NCBI RefSeq assembly: GCF_000189635.1
Contig: NW_002476361.1
Coordinates: 434,001 to 498,000 of the forward strand
DNA length: 64,000 nucleotides
From: Tetrahymena thermophila SB210
Lineage: Eukaryota > Ciliophora > Oligohymenophorea > Hymenostomatida > Tetrahymenidae
Direction: 5' to 3'
The position numbers and the translations under genes were made by a program. The notes below the pieces were generated by a model that ran no database searches, was not told the origin of the DNA, and saw only the letters and a list, made by a program, of their open reading frames with translations. This document shows positions 25,301 through 38,400 of this stretch, piece after piece (position 1 is the first letter of the stretch; every line of letters starts with the position of its first letter).

Positions 25301-28300
25301 ACTTAACTTATTACTATTATATGTGTATATCTTTTAAAATTAAAATTAAAATTTTTTATTCATTTTATTAATAAAAACAATTTACTTAAATAGCCTATTA
25401 TTAAATAGTAACTAGTTAACTTGTTGAGCTGATGAAAAAGTATTAAGAAATAGTTGCATCAGAACCTTAAAAACTGACAGGTTAATTAGAACTTCCACTT
25501 GAATAGAAATAGTTAAACAAATACAATTTTCCATTAATTTATACCAAAATTTACTAACTACTCTCAAGTAATATTATAGGTCCATTAATCTTACTATTGT
25601 TAACTAAGACTCCTTTAAAAACCAAAGAGTGGTCATAGTTTTTATTGAATTTATAGATCATATAAGAGGTTGATTCTAATATGAAACCTACCATATATCC
25701 GTTTGTCTTATCTTGATAAAGCATATAAGTTTGGCTATCACTACTAGTAAAAGGATTACTAATTCTATCAATTAACATTCCTTATATATAGTCAAATACA
25801 AGTATTTGATTTAAACCTCCGTTGGCAGTATAGTAAGCAAATTAAACCATCTAAATTATTTTTAATAAAATAGCATTTATTAAATTGTAAGTAAGATATT
25901 GAAGGATTTTTTATTAATTATTTTAGTCTAAAAATTTTAAAATTAATTAAAAATAAAATGATTTAAAAATCATAAAATCAATTCATGAATAAGGTTTGTA
26001 CTTATCGCCTATTTGAGCATGCATAAAATGCTCATTCATATACAGTTTTTAATTAAATATGCTACCATTAAATTTCTAAAATTATATAAAAATGGTGCAA
26101 AGTTCTTTTTCTTTAAAAAATATTTGAAAAAGTATTGAAGTTTTTAAATTATATTATTCATTTGCAAATTGAAAATAAATAGCGATTTTGTATCTAAATA
26201 TAGTACAAAAGTAAATAAATTCTAAAATAAACGAATTTCTTTCAAATATATTAAACTTTTCTTTTGATTTTTTTTTTTAAATAAAAATAATTTAAGGTAA
26301 AAGTTTTATTAAAAAAAATATTTTTAAAATTCTAAATTAAAATTATGAGTAAACTATTAGTTGCTTTTTAAAATAATCTGCATTTTTATTTTATCTAAAT
26401 CGTTAGAGAAATTTTTATAAACTTAAATATAAATATTTTTTGAAGTTTGTGTGAGTACTTATTAAAGAAATTAATAAAGAATATACTTTATTAGAGTTTT
26501 TTATTTAATTAAGAATATAGAAATGATGGGAAATAAAGAAATTTCATATTACCTTATTTAATTATCTATCTATGAAGAAAGTGGAGTTAGTTTGTATATA
26601 AAAGATCAAATTATCCTCTATGTTATCAAAAATAGACCAGTATTAAATTTTGCCTGATAAATCTATCCTGATTATTCTAATTAAATATTATTAAAATAAT
26701 GTAATTAAAATTTAAGGATAAATAAATACCTATTCAAATTAGAATCTATCTCAATTTTAGTTACTACATCATAAGATGACTTATAGCTTGGAAAGACGTT
26801 TGTAACATATAGGTATTTAGAAGTGAGTAAATTAAAATTAGCCACAGAGTACTACTAATTTAAAATTATGTTATTTTAAAGAACAAAAGCTTGGATAAGA
26901 TACACTCCAAAGTTTTAACTTTTAAAAAGCAAAGGTTTTTATTGTGACATAGAATAAGCAAATACATATTTATTAGATACTACTGCAATTTCATCATTTT
27001 AATTGATTGATCCAAATGTAAAGCTAATAGACGAATCAACACTTGTTTAATTTGCGTCTTTTTAATCACACTTAATTTGTTGAAAATTAGGTTGATATAC
27101 TTTCTGATTTAACTTAATGCTCCAAACTTAGAATAAGTTAGAATTTCCAATGATTACTACTTGATCCTCTTATTTATTCACTAAAATCTATGTTGAAATT
27201 TAAGGGAGAGTTTGCGAGAATTGGAGAGTAGAGTTTATGTAAGAAACAGCATAGCTCTATCCAGATATTTGTGCGTAAGAAATAGCAATAGTATTCTAAG
27301 TTGGGAATATTGACTGTAAACTAGAAAAAGAATTGAGCTAAAATAGTTAAACAAATTTCCTTGTTTAAATGTCATATGAAAATATGACTCCCTAAGTATT
27401 CGCAAGTAAAAATCTTCTATTTAGCTTATCATTAACGCATTAAGCTAAACTATTTCCTGAAACCAATTAAAGAGCTTAAACATTAGAGCTTATATTGTTT
27501 GGAGAAGAAAAATCAACAACAAATAGCTTTTTAATTATTAAAATAAGTTTCTAAAAATGAATTAATGAGAAATAAATAAACTATACTATTAAATAAAATC
27601 AAAACTCATTTAGCAATAAAAAATATTTATGTATGGTAGAGTTTTAGAATAAAGTTTAAATAAAAGGAAAAAGATGATTTAAAAAAATTTTTACTTGTGG
27701 GTAAATTGACCAAAAACATTAGATTTCTAAAAATAAATTGAATATTTTTATTAATCTTAAAGAGAAATTAATATTGATTAAAGATTGATTTATTGGATGA
27801 TTTATTCATCTCTATTTGATTAATTAGATCATTATGAAAGTAAATAAAAGTCAAAAGGAAATTTACTGATTATGTATCCCATGTTACAACTAGCGTTTCT
27901 TGTGAATTTAAGCAAGAATTAGGTTTTACAGCAATATTTAGAGGAATTTAAATCACTTATTATCTAGATCCATTTCCAGAATTCCACGAAATAACTCTTC
28001 CATTTGCATCTAGAGTATTTATTACTGAAACCTTAAGCTATGGTCTATCATCTTTATCCATTTAATAGAGTGTCACACTCTCAGACTATCCCATCAATTA
28101 GTATTACTTATTTTTCTGAATATTAAATATTCCTACATTAAATGGCTGGTAAGCAATCGCTGCTATGTCTTCTACTTAATTTTAGGGATTAGATTTTAGA
28201 AGAATGATTTTCTAGATTATGTTCATATTAATATCGCTAGATCCAATTTGCCAGAAAGGACATCCAATACATTTTACTGAGACAACATACAAAAGTAAAA

Positions 28301-28343
28301 TCAAAAATTTTTTGATTAATAAGAAGTTGTTAATACTACTCAT
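16322..28343 (-). CDS. Giant beta-propeller / beta-helix / polytopic membrane protein, copy 2 (frameshift in exon 10)
   Basis: It has the same 14-exon plan as copy 1: 27867-28343, 26730-27526, 26553-26667, 25386-25850, 24269-25330, 23796-24085, 23683-23739, 23343-23626, 22601-23289, 19431-21657, 18941-19332, 18394-18886, 16524-18341 and 16322-16460. Exon lengths equal those of the other copies except for multiples of three, with one exception. Exon 10 is 2,227 nt against 2,228 in copies 1 and 4. One base is missing near 21134-21141, in the codons before the FGEVV motif, and the shifted frame reaches TGA some 450 nt on. Upstream it encodes a signal peptide (MSSINNFLLIKKFLILLLYVV), then the WD40-like blades. 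Downstream it keeps the Pmp-like Gly-Gly turns, Cys-rich stalk and membrane spans. Intron 5 carries a MITE (24123-24254). In exon 6 an AT run is 6 nt longer than in copy 1 and stays in frame. Confidence 0.8.
24123..24254. mobile_element. MITE-like element with perfect 26-bp terminal inverted repeats
   Basis: Positions 24121-24146 and 24231-24256 are exact reverse complements (start AATACTCTAAATCC). The outermost shared bases include TA on both sides (24123-24124 and 24253-24254), which fits a TA target-site duplication as made by Tc1/mariner and PiggyBac-like enzymes. The core is about 128 bp, has no ORF, and contains a run of ten G (24220-24229), very odd in this genome. It lies wholly within intron 5 of copy 2 (24086-24268). 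The matching introns of copies 1 and 4 lack it and are about 52-53 nt, so the insertion postdates the duplication. Confidence 0.8.
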
Positions 28344-30624
28344 TATATTATTTTGTTTTTCAATTATTTAATTCAAATTTAATTATCAGATAATTGTTAT
28401 TTAAAAAAATTTGCTCATTTTATTGAGGGTACTAATTAATACCAAGAGTTTATTGAATCATATTTTTGTTATTTTTACATCGATTTGCCGTACCTTCTAT
28501 TTCAAATAAACTTTATTTTTAAAAAGTAATACTTTTGTTAACTACTTTTATTGATTGATAACATCTTTAATATATGAAGTTATTTAAAAATGCTTTAAAA
28601 AAAAATATATATATATTTATATATTTGGCTTATATTTTAAATATTTTAAAGTGTTTATTAAAAAATAAAAAATTAAAAAATATTTGTAAAATCTTAATAG
28701 TATTTTTTATATAATCCAAAAATAAAAATTTTATAATTTTTCATATAATCAAAGGATAATATAATAAAATACCTAATTTATTTAAATAGGATAAAATCAA
28801 CTTTTCAATTTGTTAAACCTTAAAAAAATATTTTTATGATTATCAAAGTAAAATACTTTTTTAAAGGCAATACAACTGTTACATTAGTTATTAATTTTAT
28901 TTATTATTGCTCTGTATAAATATAAAGAGTCCTTTTTTTACTTTAAAATAAAACAAATGATAATATAGTTTTGCTAAAAAATATTAACATTAAGAGTAAT
29001 TGTTTCTAAAATCTAAATAAATAAATGCCACTTTCATCATGTTGGATAGAAAATATACTAAAATATTATAAATAGAATAAAAATTAAGAAGCGGAGTCAA
29101 ATTTTTTATTATTAAAGCATCTTGGATTAGCTAAAAGAACTATGAAAATCAATATTTTATTAATAATTGAAAAAAGGACTTTGTAAAATTTTTATAATCA
29201 AATAGTATATTATTAAGCTATAATGATTACCTGCTAAATTTAAAGAGTTATCAATTTTGAAGAAAATCATTGAATGATTTTTCTAACTTTTTAATTTAAG
29301 AATTATTATTTAGCACATTTTAAATGCCAAATTAAAAATTGTAATTAATCATAAAGTAAGTAAAAAAAAAATTAAAAAATTTAAATTATGTAATCCTATT
29401 TTTTTTTCTTCTAGAAAAAATCCTTGATTTTTCTTTTTATTTAGTAAAATTTTACACAGTCTAAATAATTTTGATAAAAGAAGTAGATTTAGAATGATGG
29501 AGGATTATCCAATATGCTTACAAATTCTTTCCAATTTATATTTGAGTAATAATTACTTTCTAATTCAAAATAAATGCTAAAGATAATTTTTATTATGGTA
29601 AAAAATAAAAAATAATTGTTTTTTTTATTCAATATCAAATTTCAAATTATCTAAAAAGCAGCTATTTTTTAAATTTGTACATTTTTATTCCACTTTTCTA
29701 TAAAGAAATTGACTTTAATAAATTAGCTATCTCAAAGTAATAAAAAAACAAATAGTTTGTATTATAATTATTTAAACATAAAATTTATTATCACTTCTAT
29801 TTTTTAAATTCTTATCTAAATATAGTAAATGAACAATAAAATCAAAACTGAAATAACTATAAAGTGAAGCAAATTAATAAATTTTTTTCATTTTGTAAAT
29901 AAAAAGAAATTATCTCATGATATTATTTTTTATGACTTTGTACATTTGAGTTTCAAATTTTTTTAAATAAAAAAAAATATTTTATTAATAATTATTACAA
30001 ATAGCAGTTAATTTAAAAATTTTTAATAATTTAATGACATAAATAAATATAAGTTAACAAATTATTATTTTCAAGAAATGTAAATTATTTTATTTGTAGT
30101 AATTTTCTATTTTAAAAATATTTGATCAATCATAATTAATGGTCAGGTAGATTTTTTTATTATGAAAAATTAATTTGTCTGTAAATTTATATAAATAGTA
30201 ATAATTAAAATTAATTTTCCTTCATTTAGATATTAAATAGTGGAGGATTCAAAAAATTAATTAAAATTACAAAAACTCTTCTTAAAAGCATATATTATAA
30301 AATATATCAAAAAATAAAATTTTTTAAACTTTAATTTGATTATACATAGCTCTAAATATTATTTAAATCATAGCTAATAAATATCTATGATTATTTTTTG
30401 ATATTACAAAGTGCTATACAAAGGTATGATATTTATTAACTCCAGTAAATTATATGAGTGGTTAATTTTTGATAAAAAAAATAAAAATTCGTAAATTATT
30501 AGTTTTTTTAAATTAGATAAATAATAGTTTTTTTTATTCTAATTTTAAATTTATTTATTTTTATATATCACAAAAAATTTAAATTAAAACAAATAAAATA
30601 TACTTTTGATCTAAATAAAAAAAA
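28344..30624. other. Intergenic spacer of the tandem array, unit 2
   Basis: This spacer lies upstream of copy 2 and ends at the 3' flank of the deletion remnant. It is alignable by eye to 14383-16321 and 43637-45700, with the hairpin block at 29411-29460. It is about 340 bp longer than unit 1's spacer. No open frame or RNA gene is seen. Confidence 0.55.
29411..29460 (-). promoter_or_regulatory. Conserved upstream hairpin block, copy 2
   Basis: This is the counterpart of 15569-15617, about 1.07 kb upstream of the copy 2 start. The same inverted repeat is present (AGAAAAAATC...GATTTTTCT) with the same downstream ATTTAGTAAAATTTTACACAG. Function is inferred from conservation only. Confidence 0.4.
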
Positions 30625-31372
30625 TCATAAATTGATATTTTTTTAAAATCTAGATAAATAATGTATTTATAAAATTAACTGAATCTTCTATTCTAGTTTT
30701 AAGTAGAATTATTAACTTTTAAAAGTTTATCTTCAAGTATAAAGTCATGGTTTTTATTACTACTAAAAAAATGAAAAATTTAATAATTTTAAATTAATAA
30801 AAAATAAAATTACCCAATAAAGTTTGTTTTTATTAAATAATTCTTATTATTCTTATCAAATAAATTAGATCTTTAAGGATGAGATAAATTAATTTAGATA
30901 CTCTATGCTTGCTTATAAAGTTTTAGAGTTTCTATATCTAAATTATTTTAAGCTTTCCTTTTAAAAATATATTTCTTAACTTTCTCCAAATATTTTTACA
31001 AAAAATGAAATTAATGTTTATTGAAAATTAGCCATTTGCATCTAGAGTATTTATTACTGAAACCTTAAGCTATTGTCTATCATCTTTATCCATTTGATAG
31101 AGTGTCACACTCTCAGACTATCCCATCAATTAGTATTACTTATTTTTCTTAATGTTGAATATTCCTACATTAAATGACTGATAGGCAATCGCTGCTATGT
31201 CTTCTAATTAATTTTAGGGATTAGATTTCAGAAGAATGATTTTCTATATTATGTTCATATTAATATCGCTAGATCCAATTTACCAGAAAGGACATCCAAT
31301 GCATCTTACAGAAACAATATATAAATGTAAAATCAAATATTTTTTGATTAATAAAAAATTATTTCTACTCAT
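30625..31372 (-). pseudogene. Copy 3: internal-deletion remnant joining exon 1 to the exon 13 tail
   Basis: The 5' part (31033-31372) matches exon 1: start ATG at 31372, signal-peptide-like MSRNNFLLIKKYLILHLYIV, then CIGCPFWQIGSSD and onward to NTLDANG. At 31032-31033 the sequence jumps to the cytosolic-tail part of exon 13 and continues to the usual family stop. About 9-10 kb present in the full copies is missing. The join has at most one base of microhomology (C) and keeps the frame: GCA AAT GG/C TAA TTT TCA reads on into the tail motif NIWRKLRNIFLKGKLK. About 100 nt further, a 1-nt loss near 30890-30892 relative to copy 2 shifts the tail frame. As it stands it could encode only a short secreted or luminal peptide; most likely it is dead. 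Confidence 0.8.
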
Positions 31373-32484
31373 TACACTATTTTGTTTTTCAAATATTTAA
31401 ATCAAATTTAATTTTTAGATTAATACTATTTAAAAAATTTGTTCATTTTGTTGATTGTACTTAAACCAAAGAATTTATTGAAACTATATTTTTGTTATTT
31501 TTTCTTCTATTTCCCATGCTTTTTTTCACAAATAAACTTTCTTTTTAAAAAGTATAACTTTTTAAATTATTTTCATAATAATAAATATTGTAATAGAAAT
31601 TCAAATAAAATATTAATTTTGCTAACTTTGAACTACTATAAATATTTATTAAAAGTTAATAAAGCTTGTAGAATTTAAAACGGGCAGACATTTTATTATA
31701 TAATCTCAGCTCTACAATAAAACAATTATTATAAAAAAATGGAGGAAGGTTGAATTTACAATAATCAATTGATTAAAACTTTATTCCCTTTCAATTATCT
31801 GAGTTATTTAATTTTTTTAGTGCTAATTCTAATAAAATTTTTATACCACATTAATTATTTTTTGGCTAAAGAATATTTCTTTTGCTTTAAGAAATATATC
31901 TTCTTTGTTTATTATTTCTTTGATATTCTCATACAGAAAACCTTTGACTTCTATCCATAATTTTTCAATGAGATAAATATGCCCATTTAGTAGTCCAGTA
32001 TACTAAAATAACTTCGTTTTTTCCAAAAATTATTTATTAGCTTTGGCTGTGTGCGAGCTTGTCTTGTCTTGCATAAATTTATCTATTTTGATATCAAAAT
32101 TTTCATTATTGATAATTGCTCCCTCTAGAATAGTGATGTAGTTTTCACTATTTAGAGGAGTATCATACCAGATAATCTATTCTGGTATATCTGAAGATAT
32201 AATATAATAGGAATAGTGAGGTCTGATGATAGATTTTAAGGACTTGATTTTTTTCAAATAATTAAGAAAATGCTTGCAAAAAAATTATAAAAACTAGGTC
32301 TTTAAAAAAATAGTGTCAGACCACATTTTTCCTATTATTTATAAAAGCTTTTAAATTTAAATAAATATATATTTTTTAAATGAGATGAATATACAGAATT
32401 TTTTAATCTAATTTTAAATTTATACATTTGAAACATAACAAGCTTAAAACAAATAAAAAATACTTTTGATCTAAACAAAAAAAA
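31373..32484. other. Truncated upstream flank, transposon remnant, then 3' flank of copy 4
   Basis: Positions 31373 to about 31680 match the first 300 bp upstream of the other copies. Similarity then stops abruptly near the GC-richer ACGGGCAGAC at 31680. A decayed transposase fills about 31755-32290. From about 32340 the sequence matches the 3' flanks of the family again. The conserved hairpin block found upstream of the other copies is absent here. Confidence 0.6.
31755..32290 (-). mobile_element. Degenerate Tc1/mariner (IS630-type) transposase, C-terminal half
   Basis: On the minus strand a TGA-free frame reads like the catalytic half of a Tc1-type transposase. It contains LNSENYITILEGAI, then FMQDKTSSHTAKANKQFLEK (consensus QDNAPxHxA), then YLIEKLWIEVKGFLYENI (consensus NPIENLWxELKRxV). 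The second Asp (in MQD) and the Glu (in LIE) of the DDE triad survive with 33 residues between them, close to the DD34E spacing. The N-terminal DNA-binding domain and the first Asp are not found, and NP of NPIE has become YL. Possible end sequences (GGTCTGACAC at the 5' side, GGGCAGACAT at the 3' side) are only weakly similar. The element is surely inactive. Confidence 0.8.
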
Positions 32485-35400
32485 TCATAAATTGATAATT
32501 TTTTAAAATTCTAATTATTTATAAAATTAGCTGGATCTTTTAACCTAGTTTTAAATTGGACTATTATCTTTTAAAAGAGTATCTTCAAGTATAAAGTCAT
32601 TGTTTTTATTGCTACTAAACAAATGAAAAGTTTAATATATTAAAATTTTCATATAATAAAAAAAACAAAATTACCCAATAGAGTTCGTTTTTATTAAAGA
32701 ATTCTAACTATTCTCTCCAAAAAAATTTGATTTTTAACGCGGAGATGAATTTAAGTTAGATACACTTTGCTTGCTTATACGGTTTTAGAGTTTTTATATC
32801 TCAATTATTTTAAAATCTCCTTTTAAAAAGATATTTCTAAGCTTTCTCCAACTATTTTTACAAAAAATTAGATTAATTTTTATTGAAAATTAGCTAATTG
32901 AATACTTATTAAAAGTTGCAAAAGGATTATAGTCGTTTTTATAAATTAAATTATATAAGATCCAATAATTTTTAAAAACATATTTTTTAACCCACTCTCT
33001 ATCCTTTATTATTTTATTTCTTAAGAATGCTATTAAATAAGTCAAGCATTTCAATTTGAGAATTAAGTAGTAGTTTCTTTTCACTAAAACTTCAAAAAAG
33101 TTTATTGCTAAAGAACCTTAAATTAGAAATAAATGAATTTAATTTTCTAAAATAATTAAAAAAATACCAAATAAAATGATCATAGTTGTAACTAAAAGAG
33201 CTGAAGCTATTTATGTTAAAGTAATCATATTAGAATTTAATTATATAAATAAAGATAACCAAAAGATAAGTAAAGTTAATATTGAAGATTTGAGCTCCAA
33301 AATATTTATTTTATTATCTTAGTAAGGAGAGAAGTAAGTCAATAAGGCACAGTAAACAAGCTATACAAATATGATTGAGATAAGCTGATTAACAGGTTAA
33401 GAAGTAAAATAAGTGGCTAATAGTAATTCTATAAATTTGTATTCTGTTTTTAAAAGTTCCCACCACCACCTATTTTTCTTATATCCTTAGAAGAAATAAC
33501 CATATCTCCTTATAACATTAGTAGAGGTGTTATCAAAGAGTTTAGAACTGTTTTTACATAAAATGTACAACATGACCAAAGGATATATGACAGTCACTAG
33601 TATCAAAACAGGTAAAACTAAAAAGATTATGTAGAAAATATGCTCTTAAGTGTAGCACTATTAATCCATTTAGCTTTTCATGTAATATTAATTATCAAAT
33701 TTTTGGCAAAAAACTATCTAAAGAGCTGCTTAGTAAATATTTTATGAAGCAAGGTAAGTAAAAACAATTAGAGTGCTTATAAGCATATTTACATTGTTAT
33801 ATTTTATTTCCGAATAGTAGGCTTCTTTTGGCTTTACATAATTTAGAATATGTATGATTAATTTCATCATAATGTAGATAAGAATCAAAAAGGTTAGAGG
33901 GAGAACAATCGAAATATAAATAAACCTCAAATATTAAATTGGAATTTAAGTATGTATTGAGCTTAGACTACAGTCTAAGGAATATAAAAAGACAAGTACA
34001 GGTTATGAAGCTACTTCTGGGAAAGTGAATAAGAAAGAGAATAAATCAGGGAAACTAACTTATAGATTTTCTTTTAAAGATGTAATGATGTAAAATTAAT
34101 TGATAAATATTTTTGATATGACAGATGATTAAAGAATAAATTAAGAAATTCCAAATTAAATAACATTAATTGAAGAAAGAATTCTAATTTAGCACATTTT
34201 ACAGTTATTATTTTAGGATTCAACAATTAAAAATCCCAAATAGAATAAAACTGATAAAAGAACCAAAATTTGCTTGTATGCGTTATCCTTTATTTAATCA
34301 CACCTAATACATTAAATACCTTAACTACCTACTTAACTTTATCCATACTATATTCCCCAAATTTTTCCATAATTATCACAAGATGAGCACAAAGCTCCAA
34401 CATACCCTTCGATGCAATATCCTTTTGATTCATTACCATTACAGTTATTAGAATTACAAAAAAATATTTAATCAGATTGATTGCTCACTCTCCTAGAAGT
34501 TAAAATAAATTGATTAATTGTAAAATAAAAATTAATTAAATATACCAGTAATTTTATTTTAATACTATTTAATTGAGAAAGCAAGAATTAGTTTGAGAAG
34601 TATCACAAGTTTTGCACTCAATACTCTTTCCTATTTTGGGCTCCTCTAGAGAATAAGTACCATTTAAACATTAAGTGCACTCATAGAGCTAGCATCCATC
34701 ACATGTTGAGGTATAATACTCTCCAACTTAGCACTCTCTAAATTATACATTAATTTAAATATCTGTAATATTACTAAATTAATTTGATCCATAAAGTGAT
34801 TTCATTCCATTTAGTTGTAATGAAATTAAACCACTTTTTGTTGGAATTCCTGTTATTTTAAAATTATTCATTAAACATCCAATCTTGTTTTTGCCATGAT
34901 AAGCATAATCTACTAGTGTTGCTCCATCTATTTTTATAGTTTCTTCTTCTAATGAGGTACTTATTTGATTTATTTGTACCCTGCAATTGTATTGGCTAAT
35001 TTCTTAAATTAGCTTCTGGCTTAGCGATTACGTTAAAGCTTAAATTTATTAAAAGTAATTAATTAAATTAAGATTTATAAAAAATTTTTACTCTGATCTT
35101 GTAGATTAATTTATTAGACAAGATTCTTGAATTCATCTAAAAATTAGACTGAGAAATCAAAACTACTCATTCCACTTCTAAAATTACTTAGTGTAACATT
35201 AGGATAGTGATCAATATTAACTTTGAAGTCATTACTTGGTAATATTGAAGCATATTGTGGATAGCTGGCAATTGAATTTCCAAAAATGATAGCTTTATTC
35301 TGTTAACAATGATTTTGGCTAAATGTTTTACAAGAATCTTTTGAGGAATTAGAGTTTTAAATTAAAAAGTGAGGTTTTAGATTTAAGTATCTTATGGCTC

Positions 35401-38400
35401 CACCTATTCCAGCAGTATTGTTTACAAACTAAGTTTAGTTTATGGACAAATCAGTATTATCAAGTAAAATAGCACCTCCACTCCTATTTATTATTTAATT
35501 TGTAATATTAGTTAATTAATATAAAAACTAATTAATATAAAATGAAATATCAGAATTTATTATCTATAAATTTATACCCAAAAGCTTAGCTATTTTAAAT
35601 TAAAGACTGGGTTATAGAAGAACTATTTCCACCAGACGATGTTAGATATATACACCCTCCATCATTAAAAGCTATACAGTCCTATAGATTTAAATTAGAT
35701 AGTATAAATTATTCTATACCACTAGCATATAAAAATCCTCCATCTTGATTAGAAGTTGATTTTGAAGAATTTACAGAATTTAATTGTATGCTTCCTTTTT
35801 ATATGTATATGCTTCCACCTAGATCAGAAGAGCAGTTTGTAAATTAGCTTTACCTTAAACTAAGAGTGGATTATATTGAATATATAGATCCTCCTTAGTT
35901 TTAACTTATATCATTTTTAAAGGAAACTTATTCTATTTACAAATCACTTTAAGATACATATATTGAACCTCCTAAAAAGGATTAGTTAGATTCAAACTCA
36001 GATGAAGATAAGGAAACTTATGAGTTTGAAAGTATGTTTATCACAGAGGTTTAGAATAATTTATTGTTAGATATATTTTCTTTCACAGACGAATTAGATA
36101 TTTATACTTTAGAAGAAAGTAATAAAATACTTTAAGCAGCTTAGTTATTCCAAACTACTAAGTTCTAAAAATTACCTAATTAAGTATTTGGGACAAAAAA
36201 TAAATTTTAAAACCCTTAATTTTGTATAAAAGTAGCATTTGTGCAATTCAGATAATAAGCTTTTAAATTCAAAATTTAGTTAGACGAATTTAAATCAATA
36301 TTGTTATTGATATCAGCTTTTGAAATTTTCTATTTGAGGCTATTAATTTATACAATGCTGTATTTTGAAAATAAGCTGTACTAGTTACTAGATATATTTA
36401 TAACCCAAATTCTTATATTATCTTCAAGTAATTGCTAATTTAAAGCTACTTTTGCAATAACTTAACTTATGCTACTATTATATGAAAGTAGCATAATTTC
36501 TTTATTGTTAGTAAACTTGATATTACTTAACGTTAAATTAGAGACAACATAACTTTTAATTAGAGGTATAGAAGTACCTGAATTTTAATTTATATTGACT
36601 CTATCAAATGAGACATTATTATAATTAGAAATGAAAATGGTTGAAGTACTTGGTGTATCATCTCTAAAGAGAAATTCTGATTACTGGATTTACAAATCTT
36701 AAAATCTAATCAAGCTTTTGTTATTGTTAACATCATTTTAAAAGTAAAAAAGATTGATCTAACTGAAATTAGACTATGATACGTTGATTTGATTAAAAAT
36801 CATATTATTCACCTACTAGAAATTGAAAATTGTTACAATATTTGATGCTGATTATGTCATATTTAAAATCTATAGCTAATCAAAGACCACACTTTCTATG
36901 TAATTAAAATTGAAAGAAAATAATTTTTCATTACCTAATTAGACATTATTTAGTTGAAATTAAGTTAAATTTTGAATATTAAACAGCAGGTAATCTTTTT
37001 GAGAAGAAGCAGGCTCTATGTACAAATTATTTAATGAAATTAAGTTATAACCTGAAAAAGAAAAAAATATTTCCTCATTAACAATTATTTTTTGTTTAGT
37101 AGTTTTAGTCTGATCAGCAACTATGCTAATTTAAGTAATTGCAGAAAATTAAAAAGAAGGAAAAGGTAGTAAAATAGTTTCCTAATCTATAATAACATTA
37201 AATTGTATACTTTGAATTTAAAAGTATGTTTATATTTGTTAGTAAACGCTTTATACAGAAAGTACCACTTCGCCGAATTATGATGATGAGAGTGATTATT
37301 AGCATGATTTTTCTCCAAAAATAGGTAACTAGACTTAGGAAATGGTATCCTGAGAATATAAAATTAACTAAACATAAATATTGTCTGTTGAACTAAAAGT
37401 ATTGTAAGAAGCTATGCTCCCTAAAACAATATCACCTAATTAAAAATTACCTAATTATTTTACTATTTAATTAGCATAATCTATTTAATAGATAAAAATT
37501 GTGGTGAAGTAAGCATCTATGAAGTAATCTTTGTTTATGTAGACAATTTAATTGCAATCAGGGGTATAAACATATTCTGTAAGATTCAGATTTGCAATAT
37601 ACCTTCCAGTAGCTACATTTTTTAATGAAGAAAGTTAATTAATTTAGTAGTTTCCTATGCAACTTTAAATAATTAGGTCATAATCTTGATTGATATCTAA
37701 TTTGTATGAGTATCCAATACAGGGGCTAGGGAGAGTACTAAACTAAGTGAAATCATTAGAGTTGTATATAATTAAAGAGAAATCGAGTATTCTTTTGATA
37801 AATATCTATTTTATAATCAATTTTTAAAATAAAAAGCTTTTAAATAAAAATTTCTACATAAAAATAATGAAATTTTTTTTGAAAAATTAGAAAAAAACTT
37901 ATAAAACCATTAATGCATGTAAAATTGGGTGAAATAAGATGATATCAAATTATATTTTATTAAATATTATTTATTTATGAAATAGAATATGTTTTTATTA
38001 TTATTTTTTTCATTAGTAAAGTTAAAAACAAATAAAATATTTTTCAATTTAAACTTTTTTTAAAAGTTTTTAAGGGTACAAAAAATAATATGTTGAATAT
38101 TCTTTTTTGATTTAAAATTTCTTAAAAATACCATAAATTGGTATATAAAGCTTATTTTTTTTTAATGAGACATTGACAGAATGTGGTGTATTGTTATTTG
38201 AAAAGTGTATTAAAAAAATAAATTAATTTTATTACTTAGTTATTGAACTGTAGCATAACATGAGCATGAGAACTTAAACCAGGTAAAGGTAATTTTTGTT
38301 GGTTAAGAATATTCAATTTTTATGAGAGTACCATTTATCCAATTTACCCATCAAAAGAAGAAGCTAAAATCATGTAATTTTAATTCAATCTAATAAAACA

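Noticed and set aside
31439..31960. Two hydrophobic plus-strand frames
   Set aside because: The first lies in the duplicated noncoding flank and is Phe/Leu/Asn low complexity. The second is antisense to the transposase fossil.
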